Source of the DNA: Neoceratodus forsteri
Lineage: Eukaryota > Chordata > Ceratodontiformes > Ceratodontidae
NCBI GenBank assembly: GCA_016271365.2
Contig: CM057453.1
Location: forward strand, 1,089,273,001 to 1,089,337,000
Length of the DNA: 64,000 nt
Direction: 5' to 3'
The notes under the pieces were generated by a model. The model saw nothing but the letters and a program-made list of their open reading frames with translations. It was not told the DNA's origin and ran no database searches. Each line of letters starts with the position of its first letter. The stretch's first letter is position 1. Position numbers and translations under genes: made by a program. Below are positions 11,570 through 23,890 of this stretch, in pieces.

Positions 11570-12960
11570 TGCAATGGGTTCTGACAGAGTACTCCCAAGT
11601 GTGCTGGGGAACTCAAGAAAGAGCTCGCTGCACCTCTGACAACCCTTTTAATCTGTCTCTGAAAACAGGCGTGGTTCCAGGAGACTGGAGGAGGTTGATG
11701 TTGTCCCACTGCACAAAAGTGGAAGCAGCGAGGAAGCAGAGAATTACAGACCTGCCAGCCTGACTTCAGTAGTCAAGCAAGGTTATGGAGACACTGCTGA
11801 AAGAGAGGTTGGTGGAGTATCTGGAAGCCAGTGGGCTGCAGGATCCAAGGCAGCATGGGTTCACAGGGGGGAGATCCTGCCAGACTAACCTGATCGAGTT
11901 ATTTGATTGGGTGACCAGGGTAGTGGATTGGGGAGGGGGTAGACGTGGCATACCTGGACTTCAGCAAAGCCTTCAACCCCATCCCCCACAGAAGGCTAAT
12001 AAACAAACTAAATAGACCTGGAGTAGGACCCAGGGTAGTTAGATGGGCAAGAAACTGGAAGGTAGAAGTCGGGGGTTGTGGTAAATGGTGTGCACTCAGG
12101 GAAAGGCAAATTGACTAGTGGGGTGCCACTTGGGTCAGTGGTATGTCCAGTACTCTTCAATATATATATATATATATATTATATATAATTTGCAGCAGGG
12201 TTGACACTCCATAGGGGTGGAGCAAATGAGGAGGATCTTAACAAACTGAAGAGTGGCCAGGGGTCTGGCAACTGAGCTTTAACACAAAGAAGTACAAGAT
12301 CATGCACCTGGGTCACAGGAACCAATCCTATGGCTAAGTACCATCTTGGGGGGACTGATTGTCACAAGACAGGAACAGGATCCTGGCGGTAATTATGTTC
12401 AAAGACCTGAAGGTGGATTAGCAGTGTGACAAGGCAGTGAGGAAAGCCAGCAGGATGCTGGGGTGCATAGGCAGAGGGATCACCAGCAGAAGAAGGGAAG
12501 TCATTAAGTTGGTGAGACCTCACCTGGGGTACTGTGTATGGTTTTGGAGGCCCAAACTCTGAAAGGACATAGATAGGGTTGAAGGGGTTCAAAGGAAGGC
12601 AACCAAGGTTATGCATGGCCTGCACCTAAAGCCTTGCAAGGCCAGACTCAGAGAATTGAACATGTACTCTCTGGAAGACAGGAGGGAGAAGGGAGACATG
12701 ATAAAGACATAAAAATATCTCATGGGTGTGAACAAGGTACAGGAAGGGAGTATTTTCCAGAGGAGGATTTACACAAGAACTACGGGTCACACAATGAAGC
12801 TGAGGGGACTGAGGGGGAATGTCAGGAGGTTTTTCTTTATGGACAGGGCAGTGGGAGCTTAGAACAGCTTCCTGGCAGAAGTGGTGGAAACTAAAATGAC
12901 CACAGGCTTCAAGAACACATGGGATAAGCATAAAGAAATCCTATTGGGCCTAGGACCCCA
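11570..12960 (+). mobile_element. CR1-type LINE fragment, copy a
   Basis: Plus-strand remnant of CR1 ORF2. Translated pieces include TGVVPGDWRR, METLLKERLVEYLEASG, QDPRQHGFTGGRSCQTNLIE and, further on, a VQRRATK-type C-terminal block around 12590-12625. The order is reverse transcriptase fingers, palm, thumb and C-terminal region, matching the three other CR1 copies here. The catalytic FADD region has been replaced by an AT microsatellite at 12161-12188. Frames are broken many times. Its 3' end faces the 3' end of copy b, about 430 bp away. Confidence 0.85.
12161..12190. repeat. AT microsatellite inside CR1 copy a
   Basis: It follows a CTCTTCAAT context, equivalent to the LFN residues of CR1 reverse transcriptase, and ends just before the block equivalent to the SRVDTP region. 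It therefore stands in place of the segment that carries the catalytic FADD motif in copy d. Confidence 0.8.
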
Positions 12961-13385
12961 GGTTACCTTAATCTGGCCCTGATCAGCCTCCTTCTGTGCC
13001 AGATCATTGAAATGCATGAGTGTATGTACTTTAGTCAATTTTGAGGGCATAAAAGCCCATACAGGGCCATAAAACAAAAGAACATTATCCCTTCCCAGTC
13101 CCCCATCCATGATCATTTCTTAACCTTCAGCCCCATCCTCCAGAGGCAGCATCTGAAAAAAAAAAAACTTCAGGTGCTCTGCCAGAAGTCAATACTCTTT
13201 TAAATTCAGACACACCTACTTAGCTCACACCAGGCCCCAAACTGGCTTCTTTTAATAGTCAGCACCTCTTCTGTCCCCAGTTTATGATTTGTAGGGTCAG
13301 CAGTACTCCATATTCTAGCAAACTCAGGCATCCTCATCTCTAACCTGCAGTGCACCATCCCTTTATTGATGATGCAGTCGTCTGA
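12961..13385. other. unassigned spacer between two tail-to-tail CR1 copies
   Basis: It includes an A-run at about 13156-13167. No gene or RNA was recognised. Confidence 0.4.
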
Positions 13386-13479
13386 CTGTTTACATAGAAA
13401 CATAGAATTTGACGGCAGATAAGAACGCTTGGCCCACCCAGTCTGCCCATTTCCCTACCTACTGGATAAGCTGCAGATC

Positions 13480-14058
13480 CTAGTTAACCAGCAGCCTACT
13501 TCTTCTTACCCCCACCCCCAGAATTGCCTTATGACTGTCCCATGCATGCTTGAATTCCACCACTGATTTTGACTCCACAACCTCCTCCGGAAGGCAGTTT
13601 CCATGCATCCACAACCCTCTCTGTGAAAATATACTTCCATATACCTGAGCCACGCCCCCATCTTCAAATTGTGCCTCTTGTTCTTGCGCACCTCTTTTTT
13701 GAAAGATGCTACCCTCTTGGACTTTGTTGATTCCCTTGAGGTACTTGAAAGTTTCTATCATGTCCCCCCTCTCCCTCCTTTCCTCGAGGCTATACATATT
13801 AAGCTCCTTAAGTCTCTCTTCATATGTCTTCCGGTGCAGACCCTGCACCATTTTAGTTGCCCTCCTCTGGACAGCTTCCATCCTGTCTATGTCTTTGCGG
13901 AGATTGGGTCTCCAGAACTGCACACAGTACTCCAGATGGGGTCTCACCAGCTGTCTGTACAAAGGGATAATAACTTCCTGTTTTCTACTGGTGATGCTTC
14001 TCCTGTGCATCCCAGTATCCCCCACCCTCCTTGCTGCCCTCTCACATTGCTTGCCCAC
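13480..14058 (-). pseudogene. CR1 ORF2 C-terminal region
   Basis: A 192-residue open segment on the minus strand. It carries ITSRKQEVIIPLYRQLVRP, HLEYCVQFWRPNL, MEAVQRRATKMVQGL and YEERLKELNMYSLEERRERG, all hallmark blocks of the CR1 thumb and C-terminal region. The function of this region in the family is RNA/DNA binding after the polymerase core. It is part of a truncated element and is presumed not to be expressed. Confidence 0.85.
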
Positions 14059-14366
14059 CTTTAGGTCATCTGATATGACTACCCCAGGTCCCTTTCCATT
14101 TTGTTGTTGTTAGTATCTCACCCCCATTGTGTACTCTTCCCTGGGTTTTTGTTTCCCAGGTGCATTACCTGCACTTCTTAGCATTAAATCTAAGCTGCCA
14201 TACATTTGACCATTCCTCTAACCTTGCCAAATCCCTTCTCATCCTTTCCACCCCACCCTGTGCATCAACTCTGTTGCAGATCTTAGTGTCATCTGCAAAG
14301 GGACATGACTTTTCCTTCCAGTCCTTCCATAATGTAAGCTATAAAGACATTGAAGAGGACCCAGTC

Positions 14367-14890
14367 CTAATACTGAACCCTGCGGTACCCCCCACTAGTA
14401 ACCCTCCTTTCTTCTGAGTGGACTCCATTTACTATTACTCTCTGTGTCCTATTCTCCAGCCAATTCTTTACCCAGGCTGTCATCTTGGGACCCACTCCCA
14501 GGCTGGCTAACTTGTATATTAATCTTTTGTGTGGGACTGTGTCAAATGCCTTGCTAAAGTCTAGGTAGGCCATGTCCACAGCCCCTCCCTGATCTACTAC
14601 TTTGGTCAACCAGTCAAAGAAATCTATCAGATTTGTCTGGCATGACCTTCCTGCTGTGAATCCATGCTGCCTAGGGTCCTGTGCCCCTCTGGCCTCTAGA
14701 TACTCGACAATTCTTTCCTTCAGAAGTGATTCCATCATTTTCCCTATCACTGAGGTTAAACTAACAGGTCTGTAGTTTCCTGCTTCTGCCTTGCTCCCAC
14801 TTTTGTGAAGGGGAATCACACCTGCCCTCCTCCAGTCCTCGGGTACCACCCCATCCTCCCATGATTTGTTAAAAAGGGTAGTAAGTATGT
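14367..14890 (-). pseudogene. CR1 reverse transcriptase fingers and palm
   Basis: Visible blocks in order are VVPEDWRRAGVIPLHKSGS, NYRPVSLTSVIGKMMESLL, DPRQHGFTAGRSCQTNLIDF and VDMAYLDFSKAFDTVPHKRL, the last carrying the first catalytic aspartate of the palm, then WVKNWLENRTQRVIVNG. The frame breaks before the FADD motif. The open frame runs 5' to about 14942, but residues beyond about 14890 do not resemble CR1 and are probably flanking sequence. Confidence 0.85.
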
Positions 14891-17595
14891 AGTATGCATA
14901 CAGGGAAGGAAAGGAGGCAGAACAGTCTCTTTCATACACCAAACAGTCTGCCTAACATTCTTAATGACACAGAACACTGAGCCCCCTCCGTGTGCTCTGT
15001 ACATTCAGATGACTATATAAACAATAAGGGGATAGCAAGTGCTTACATTTTGGGAGGAGACTTAGTTAACCAAAATTTGGACTTCATATTTCCCCTACCC
15101 CAAATTTTTGATCGATGATCAGGAGGGGTCACTGTTGAAAGAAGCTATTTTGGGGCCTGTGGTTGAGCTAGGGAGGGAGGATTGAATTTAGAGTGTCATC
15201 ACCCAGCACACTAACAGGAGCCAGTAATTTATTTTTCAAAATGTGTCTGGGGAGAATGGGAGAGGCTGGAGTGCAGGAAATGACTGGGGCTGGGGAACAG
15301 ATTGCTGAAGGACTAGTGTGTCCACCCAAGGAGGGCAAGAGGTTTTTTTGTAGTGTAAGTTCCTCGAATATTTTACCACAAATATTGAAAATTACTCAGT
15401 ACTCAAAATGAGTCTCTAGTACCCCATAATTTGTGGTATTAGGGAATTAATATTCAGGTTGCAAATCCTGCCATAAAATCTTAGAGGCAGAAGCTCACAA
15501 CCATGTGGAAATGTGCTTTCATTGTTTACCAAGTTTGCTGTTTGTTGACCAACATAAATTAATAGGAATTCTTTCCTTTAAAATCTTAGGATTTAATTCA
15601 CAGACAGTATCTGGGAATGGAAGAGTACATAAAGCAAGTGTAGAGGCACTTCTGTGGAAAGCTGTAGAACTCAACAGGATGTACATTACATCCACATCAC
15701 AGATAAGCAGCACATGAAAGAGACTCGCACACACATCCACACAGTTAATGTGTAAAGTATTGTCTGGGCATGGCTGGACATACACAAAGTTTGTGCAAGC
15801 AAATGTCAGTCCACATGAGAGGTACTCACAGTGTTAAGTATGGGTCCAGAAATGACACCATCCAGGGCTGTAGTAATTATGTCACATTCCCATAATGTAA
15901 AATACCATCACAAATTCCAGAGTAGAGTCTCAATGAATACACAGCCTCCATCAGCTACAGCCATGTTCAGAACACACAAAACATGGTGTGACAACATATG
16001 GGACAAGACCCCATACACAAAATCTAATGCATCACTGATCCCACAGCCATGTAACCTCAAGCCCTCCAGCACCACAGTCCATGTATTACAGCTGAACTCT
16101 GCCATGTCATGCAGCAAGCAGAAACACACACAGGGACACAACATACCAAGGATAACACAGACACAGGACTAGTGTGCAGAATAACACTTTTAATTGGCAA
16201 AGCATAATTACATTCATGACACCGTCCACCTGGCACATCCTGTATGACTACCCAAAATGCAGACTGCCACCAGGATGCATCACAGTTTCCCAGTATTTTT
16301 TCCCCATGGGAATTTAGTCGTGGGCTCAGCACACTCAGGCCCCTCTTGAGTGATCTGTACCCCAGCCTCTGCTTACGTCATTGCACTGTTTAGATCACCA
16401 TATGTCTGATGTTGCCCTGCAACCAGATGGGGAGATGTTCATCAGTGGAGCAGCACAGTGACTGATCAAACACTAATGCACAAAGGCATGTAAGTGGATG
16501 TACTTCAGAGATGATGTATCACCTTACAGTAGCCACCCTGCTCATCCCAGTACCCATTACCCACATGGGTCCAGGCAATGTATCAAGGATGAAGCATGTA
16601 GGTAGCATAGGATAGGATTTGACCTTTTTATTTCTGTACATCCCATCACCATAGCAGTCTGTGGTGAGTATGGTATGTGTGAGTGGCAATATCTCTAGTG
16701 TGCTGGCAAGCCCCCCCTCACACATACCATATATAGGGCCCATGCATCTGCCTTGACCAGCCCCTTGAGAGCCAATCATGACACAGATGATTTTGGGTAC
16801 CCAATACAAGTTAGTTGATGTAGACTGTGTCTGTGTATGTATGACCTCACCATTATGCAACACTCTAAAATATAAGTTGTATTAAACTCAAATATGTGTC
16901 CTACCATCCTGATAAACATCTTTCTGGCCAAATGGAGTTGGAGAAGCATTAGCAATTGTGTTGACATGTATACAGGCCTAGACTAGATCCAGTAGCAGTC
17001 ACAGGATGCAGTACCTTGGCCAGTTCTGGTTTGAATCTAATATCATACAGTGGACGAGCACTCCACTGAGCCCTCACCAGTAAATAAAGACCAGAAGGAG
17101 CCATGACCTGGATGTGCACAACAGGGTGCTCACTGTAATGGCATTCTATGTCACTGACTCATTTCAATGTACTTATCATGGTAAATGCCACATAAATGAG
17201 CCAGCCCTTCGTATCCAGATGTCTGACCCAGGCCATTGAAGCCATGCTGCAGCACATGCAGGACTTTATACACCTCCATGTGACAGGGGCAGACATCAGG
17301 GATAACAAGTGGCCATTCTATGTAGTGGCTGACATATCATATGAAGTGGGTGCAGTAAGTTGTACGAATGTGACTGTAGTGGCACCCTGATAGGATGAAA
17401 AGGTATACCATAATCACAAGGCAATCCACAGCATGTGGTTTGTGATGCCATGAGTCATTCTACACATGAGTGCCATAAGTGTTATGGTCAACACATGATG
17501 CCTACATCTTGGAGCAGTCACAGCTTTGTCAAAGCTGCACAAAGTGCCTGCATATTAGTGACTGGTAGTACATATGCAGGGTTGTTTATGTGTTA

Positions 17596-17597
<2 letters not shown>

Positions 17598-17636
<39 letters not shown>
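17598..17636. repeat. (TG)n microsatellite
   Basis: A pure TG dinucleotide run of about 38 bases. Confidence 0.95.
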
Positions 17637-17637
<1 letters not shown>

Positions 17638-18484
17638 CATAACCATGTTATTCCACACATGTGACACAGATTACCCATGAAGTATATACACCTGATGCTA
17701 TTCCTGAACCCTACCTCTGTTGTTTAGGCTACACACAATGAAGTACATAGACAGACCTAGTAGTCACTGGATATTGGACATCTGTTTGGCATGCTGAAAA
17801 TATGCTTTAGATGCAATGACAGGAGGGTGGCATTTTACTGATGTCACTTAAAAATGTACCATTTATACAATAGGGGTGAGGTGATAGCCAATGTAATAAA
17901 AACATGTATTCTCACCAGCATTGAATAAATCCTGCATGATGTATGCATTGTGATAATATCTTACATTTATACACACAGTGCATTCATCAGCAGGTGATAT
18001 AATTACACTGCTTATGTGGCAGAATCCACCTTTCTGGTCACCTGCCTGAGCAGCCGAAGAAAAGACTGTGTGTTATTGAGTCATACACCAACTCTGATAA
18101 CTGGAACATGGTGACAGAAACACTGACTTGTGCAAACATGAACTGAAACACAGATAAAGTAAATAACCCCAGAAAAATCAATTAAAAATACCTTAAATTG
18201 TTCAGAGAAGCTGCAGTAACTCCAGTGAAGGTAACCGGCGGTGACAAAAAATGGAAACCAGCTGAACAAAACCTGCGGTAAAGTGAACCAGACAAACACC
18301 AAAATAGTAAACACACACAGTTAAAAGCACTACACAGACCCAAAAAATAATAACATAAAATATGTAAAATACACATAAATCAATAAAATGAAAAAACAAA
18401 TGCCTTTTTTTGCACAGGATGCCAACTCTCGGAATGAAACCAAATCCCACCCACCAACAAAAAACAACCAATCAGAACAGATGC

Positions 18485-18487
<3 letters not shown>

Positions 18488-18515
<28 letters not shown>
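18488..18515. repeat. (CA)n microsatellite
   Basis: A pure CA dinucleotide run of about 28 bases. Confidence 0.95.
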
Positions 18516-18517
<2 letters not shown>

Positions 18518-18748
18518 CAACCAATCGCAGATAGAAAACAACTCCCATTCATGAAATCAACCAATGATCAACCACAACAGACATTCACAAAAGGAAAGTC
18601 AGTTCATACATACGAATGAATCACACTGACGGAGAACAACTAGAATAACAAATACCCACAACAAAGCACATTTATACTTATGCCATACGAGAAATATCAT
18701 CAAAATACACATGAAGAGCCATATTATATAAATTGAATACATGATGGT

Positions 18749-18890
18749 CAGGAGTGGAATACCAAAAATATCTAAACTCATGAACGGTGACCTCGGGAAC
18801 CATCACTCGTGGCCCCGTTATGCTCTGCCATTCGTGAGGTATCCCGAGGTCACTGTTTACTCATTTAGATATTTTCAGAGTCTATTCCTG
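18749..18890. repeat. 142-bp near-palindromic foldback element
   Basis: The whole unit pairs with itself. The left arm includes AAAATATCTAAA and GTGACCTCGGGA, and the right arm has TCCCGAGGTCAC and TTTAGATATTTT, around a loop near CCCGTTATGCTCT. The outer ends read CAGGA on one side and TCCTG on the other, reminiscent of hAT-type MITE termini. The flanking 8 bases do not match, so the class is not proven. Confidence 0.8.
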
Positions 18891-21335
18891 CAAAACATAT
18901 TGTAGCTGTATATAAGCCTTTTCCATTACCTGAATATGGACATAGCCATCCAAATGCCAGTTGATGTGGATGTGCCTTATTCACCTGCTTGAGCCATCAG
19001 ATTTGCAGCAGGATATGTAGCTGGTATCAGCTGAGACAGAGGATGGTGGATGCCTACTGTGAAGATGCAAATCAGGCATCTACCACTCCAGATTAAAGAC
19101 ATATGCGGTCTTCAAGATAAAAAAACTTATTAAGACACCATGCTAACTAATAGGCTACTCTCTGCAGTTCTAGTGGCAGAACAATCAGCCACTCCTCCCC
19201 CTTCATGAGCTATTTAACTCAGTTTTGCCTGGGCAGCCATTTTTGTGTCAAGGTTAAGCAATGGAAAGCTCAGATTTCAAAAGCACTACAGGCAGTAAAG
19301 AGTTACACCTATGTCCTCCAGCCTCATTCAGAAGCACGGTTCTTTGTTGAAGCAGGAGGCTCTGCTGATGCTCTGACTACTCCTCCCCCACAGTGTTTTC
19401 TGCTGCTCTCTCCTCATTGTTTTGGGGACTGCTGCTTTCTTCATTGTTTTGGGGGATTTTTTTGCTTGGTTTTTGCCTTCAGAAACTTTCTAGGCTAGTA
19501 TGTAGTCTTTCTACCTTCACTGGCTGTAGCAATTTGCTTACTTTTTTTCCTTTCAGTCTGCTACTTATGCCACAATCCTGTTCTCATGTAACTAATGTGT
19601 TTCTTTTTTAGTTTTGGTTCTTGGTGCACTTACTAGTTCTGCAGTGTGTACTCTTACCTATGTCATTCTGTGAATTGGCTTGTGTTTTCCTATTGTGTTC
19701 TTCAGCTATTCATAACAAGCCACTTGCAAACTTCCAATTGGTTCCACAGCATTCCTCCTAAATTACATTCACCTGGCTTCCTGTCCTGGAAGCTGTTCCT
19801 AGTACTACTCAGTCAATTCAGTCAGCCTTACTCAGTCAGTTAGTCTGTTTCAGAATTTATCATCTCAGTCTTAGTTTAATGCAGCTGTAACCACCTCCAC
19901 CAGGTGTGCCGACTAAGCCTTGAGATGGTAAAGGGCAGGGTCTTTATGTCTTCAGGTAAGCGTTGCCTGGTTTGTGGTTAGAAATGGGCTTGGAAAATGG
20001 TTTGGTGCCTTGACCTATGGGGATCCTTATGACAAAGTGCTGCCAGGGTGTTTCCCCACATGAAATAAGTACAGCACCCACCCTCTGTGACAGGAACCAC
20101 AGTAACACAATCCCCTCCCTGTTTATCAATCTAAGTGTGTAAATAAACAGCAAAGCAATAATGGCAAAATACGTCAGCAGTTGCAAATAACCAATGGGTT
20201 TATTTGAGGGTTGGAGAACAAGGTAGGGGACAAAGGAAGCAAAGTTAAAAATAAACAAAGACAGCAGTTTGCATTCACCCCTACTGTAAGGTGTGTTTCA
20301 ACACCTCACCACCACTGATGCACCAGTTAACCCACATTCACTCTGAAGCTCCCAGTTACAGTTTAGTGTGTGCCAGATGCAGGGTTGCATGCCTGTGATG
20401 CTTGGACCTTAGTGTTGTACTGTGCAAATTTGGTTGTTGGCTGCAACTGTTGACTGGCAAATACACATTTGGACGGACACTAAAACAGTTGTTCCTGGCT
20501 GTAAGCTGTAGCTGTGGACTTGATTCTATAGTTGGCCAGGAATGCTCTAAAGTGTCTATCTAGTTAGCTAAACAATAGGGATGATAAATTCTGTGGGTAA
20601 AACTAAGTACTCATGACCTTTAGATGACAGACTGACACTGTTTCTGTTGGGACGTCTTCCCTGCTTAGGCAGATGATGGCTGGATGGTCTTTCCTGTAGG
20701 CTGGATACACGTGTGGCAGACCCAATGTGCTCCCAGTGGTGAAGGGTGTGGACCATAATGACCGTGGATGCTGGGAGCTCTGTTCTGTAAACTGGATACA
20801 GGTGTGGCGGATCCAACACTCCAGTGGCAAGGGGTGTGGGCCATGATGCTCTGGATTATGATGGTCCTCTTCAGTCCACATGAGTACTTGCTGTCACCCA
20901 CCCCAACAGGTGGGCAGTCACTCAGGACCTCAGCTGGTTCAATCCTCTCTCAGGATAACATCCTAACAGAAGTAGCAGGCAGTGACTTACCAGCTTCCCA
21001 GATGTGGAGAACCTTTAAGGCAACCCCTGCTCTAATTCAGTGCTAGAGCCCAGGATTGGCAGTCTAGCTGCATCAGTCTCCTTCTCCAGGGGTGCCAAGT
21101 CTATTTTGGACAAACTGTTCCATCAGACAGGAATAGCAAGTGGAAGCTATTCACAAACACTCTCCTCTCCTCAGAGGTTTTGTTTCAGACAAATCTACTC
21201 TATTTATACAAGTCTCTCCCTTGAGCAGAAATTTATGGATTAAATATCAGTGGCTAGTATCTCATGGATTATTCATTGTGCTAAACCCCTGGCTCTCAGT
21301 GGCAGTCAGTTCCAGGAAAATAGCATGTATACAAT
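18891..21335. other. unassigned, with low-copy internal repeats
   Basis: No host gene recognised. A block at about 19195-19345 (GGGCAGCCAT, GTTAAGCAATGGA, CCTCCAGCCTCAT) is partly repeated at 23515-23600 and at 56935-57045, so it belongs to a dispersed repeat. A short tandem repeat at 20690-20870 is listed separately. Confidence 0.4.
20690..20870. repeat. two-copy tandem repeat, about 91 bp
   Basis: A CTGGATACACGTGTGGC block near 20700 recurs as CTGGATACAGGTGTGGC near 20791. Each is followed by a CCAGTGG...GGGTGTGG block. The copies have diverged. Confidence 0.65.
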
Positions 21336-21537
21336 GCAAGGCAAGGCAATTTTATTTATAAGGCGCCCACTCCCGGAGGTTCTAGGCACTGTACACAAGC
21401 AAGAACAGACAGCAGTAATATAAGACATAATCAAAGCTCATTAAAACCATTACAGAATTAAAATACAAAAAAATAAAATAAACTATGGTTTAAGAAATCA
21501 GTTTTTAGGAAACTGGCCAAAAGTAAAATAAAAGATG

Positions 21538-22407
21538 TTAATAGTCAAATGCCAGGCTGAAGAGGTGGGCCTTTAGCCTCCCCTTAAATATCTCAGTCGA
21601 GGGAGCCTCCCGAACTGCAAGTGGAAACGAGTTCCACAGGGTCAGCCCAGAGACACTAAACACCCGCTCACCCGAGGTCTTGAGCTGAACTGTGGGAATG
21701 TCCAGGAGGCCCCTTGAAGAGGAGTGGAGGGAGCGCTCAGAGGACACCGGTGTCAGGAGTTCAGACAGATAACCAGGACCCAGCCCGTATGGAGCCTTAA
21801 AGCTGAGAAGACCCACCTTGAAGAGGACCCTCCACCTGACTGGCAGCCAGTACAGAGCATGCAGGACCAGAGTCACATGACTGGACCTCGAAAGGCCCGT
21901 CAGCAACTGGGCCGCTGCATTCTGCACTAGCTGCAGCCTGCGGAGGGTCCCTCCCATGACTCCGAAGTACAGTGAACTGCAGCAGTCGCGCCTAGAAGCC
22001 ATAAAGGCATGCACTAGTGTCAGAAGGTCCTTAGGCAGAATGAGGGGCTTAATCTTGGCGATGTTCCACAAGTGGTAAAAACCATTGCCATCTACAGCTG
22101 ACACCTGATCTTCAAAGGTCAGTCTACAATCAAGGATCATGCCCAGATTTCGCACCCTCAGAGAAATCACCAATGGAGCAGACCCCAGAACAAGTCCAGA
22201 GTCAGCTCGTGGTGGCAACCCATCATGCCCGCGACCCAGCTCGACCACCAGTACCTTAGTCTTGGCTGGGCTGAGTCTTAGCCAGCTGGAAGCCATCCAG
22301 TCATTGATTTTAGCCAGACAGCTATTAAGCACGTCAACCACTCCCGATGTTCTGGGTGCAAAAGGAAAATACAGTTGTGTATCATCTACATAGCAGTGAA
22401 ACTTCAC
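21538..22407 (-). pseudogene. L2 reverse transcriptase palm to C-terminus
   Basis: A 289-residue uninterrupted reading frame. It starts at the catalytic YVDDTQLYFPF motif (residues 6-16) and continues through INDWMASSWLRLSPAKTKV, the NLGMILDCRLTFEDQV block, LHALYWLPVRWRVLFKV and a C-terminal RSLHSSSRGLLDIP...WNSFPLAVR block. These are standard L2 features, and the frame ends in a natural position for L2 ORF2. The upstream exon-equivalent (22417-22656) with SCGVPQGSILSLMLF is one frame away, so the element is frameshifted there. It was probably a young insertion when it arrived, because this part is still open. Confidence 0.88.
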
Positions 22408-22416
22408 ACTGTTTTG

Positions 22417-22640
22417 TCAAATGATATTGCCAAGGGGCAGCATGTACACCATAAATAACATCAGCGACAAGATTGAGCCCTGAGGTACTCCACAAGACAG
22501 AGCCACTGGGGAGGAGGAAGAGAAATTTACCATCACCACCGGCTGCACTCTGTCCGAGAGATAGGACTCAAGCCATTTGATGACAGTACCAGCCTGAGTC
22601 AGCTTGAGTCCTGAGTCAGCTTGTAATTCAAGCTGTTTTG
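22417..22640 (-). pseudogene. L2 reverse transcriptase segment upstream of a frameshift
   Basis: The segment contains VIKWLESYLSDRVQPV and SCGVPQGSILSLMLFMVYML, matching the L2 palm just before YVDD. It is separated from the downstream frame by a frame change at about 22410. Confidence 0.75.
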
Positions 22641-22800
22641 CTGAACTGAGCACCAAATAGACGCCAGTTTCACAAGGATAGGATATACTAATTTAGTTGC
22701 TTTGCAGAGCTGATCTAGTCTCCAAATAGATGTTAGATTCACAGGGCTAGGATGTACTAATTTAGTTGTTTTGCACAGCTGAACTAGTCTCCAAAGTATA
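22634..22800. repeat. 69-bp tandem repeat, about 2.4 copies
   Basis: CCAAATAG at 22653, CCAAATAG at 22722 and CCAAAGTA at 22791 fall in the same context, exactly 69 bp apart. Intervening blocks (TACTAATTTAGTTG, GCTGAACTAGTCT) also repeat. The array abuts the truncated 5' end of the L2 element. Confidence 0.8.
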
Positions 22801-23890
22801 TGCACCAAGGGGAAGAATGGTTTTGCACTTTGTGCAGCTTTGAGAGCTGCTTGAAATTGAGCAGCCTCCTTGCTGTGGGCTCCCTAACCCTGAAGGAAGT
22901 CTAGGGTCTGGTTGAGCGAAGAGAGGTGGTGGTGTGCCAACCCAGGTAAGAAGGGTACTGAACAAGCCCGCAGAACAAATTACAGTGTCCAGTTCAGACC
23001 TGGGTTCCACAGCTGCAGTCTGGACTGGGACCAGGCTGAAGGAGCGATGTAGGGAAAAGTGGCAACACTGTTCTACAGAGAGCCAAAGGCAAACCCCCTT
23101 TTAGGAGGGGTTACATAACTTTCAAATTTTTCTGCTTGTGGCTCAGTTTTACTTATGATTATCCTTCAAGACGCATTCATAGTTTCAGTACCTTTTTAGT
23201 CATTCTCTCCATCAATCTGTCATTTCTTTCAGTAGTCACCATTCGGTCAATTGCTCTCAGCCAACCATATCAGTTATTCCTTCAGCAGTCATCAACCAGC
23301 TAGTTAATTTCTGTCTCAGTGCTATCAGGCTCTGTGAATTCATTCATACTGGCTTTCATTATATACTAGAATCTTGTCTTCAGGTCTGGCCATGTGAGAA
23401 GATATGCTCACTCAACCCCCCTGAAGTCCACATCTTGAGGGTGAGTCCTTCACTGTAGGCCCCTTGTCTTCTGCAGTGCTTCCTGGCAGTTCCACTGGGA
23501 GTTAAGCTGGCCACACCCTCCTCATGGACTATTTAAAGCAGCTTCCTCCAGCCTCATATGGAAGCACCGTTCTTTGCTCCTGCAATCCTCCCATCCTCCC
23601 TCAGTAGTTCACTTCTCTGCTTGGAGTACCCTACTAAGGTACTTTTAACCTAAAGGAATTATGTTCCTGTGTGCAACTAGGAGTGCAACCCTCCTCAAAG
23701 AGATTTCTTAATTTTCACAGTGCCTGACAGGATGGTAGTCCGGGGGGGGAGGAGTGTGAATGGCCAAAGCATCCACATATAACAGCCAAATGCAGTTAAC
23801 CTCCTGATTATCAATAATGCTGCACAGGAACTTATGGTGATGTCATCTGGGTAATGGCAGCCTGATCGTTTGTCTTACTCTACCCCTAGA
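22801..23890. other. unassigned sequence
   Basis: No coding or RNA gene recognised. Part of it (about 23515-23610) matches the dispersed block also seen near 19195-19345. Confidence 0.4.

Larger units (their letters stand above)
13390..14890 (-). mobile_element. CR1-type LINE fragment, copy b
   Basis: Minus-strand, 5'-truncated CR1. The 3' end at about 13397 carries the CATAGAAACATAGAATTTGA tail also seen in copy c (about 24178) and, as its complement, in copy d (about 55778-55795). Moving 5' on the minus strand come the C-terminal region (13480-14058), a middle region in shifted frames, and the reverse transcriptase palm and fingers (14367-14890). The 5' boundary is where similarity to copy d stops near LTTLFNKSWEDG. 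Confidence 0.88.
14891..18748. other. unassigned intergenic sequence
   Basis: About 3.9 kb without a frame that resembles a known protein. Short open frames on both strands lack motif content. Two microsatellites (17598-17636 and 18488-18515) are listed separately. No RNA gene was recognised. Confidence 0.4.
21336..22640 (-). mobile_element. L2-type LINE, 5'-truncated
   Basis: Minus-strand non-LTR element. Its 3' end lies at about 21336-21365 and carries the GGCGCC...TTTATTTATAAG-type tail common in L2 elements. The coding part runs from about 22600 down to 21538. A frame change near 22410 separates the GVPQGSIL block from the YVDDTQLY block. It is distinct from the CR1 copies in motif spelling (YVDDTQLY against FADDTKIC). 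Confidence 0.85.

Noticed and set aside
15831..16172. 113-residue open frame in unassigned sequence
   Set aside because: No motif, no conserved composition, and an overlapping opposite-strand frame of similar quality.
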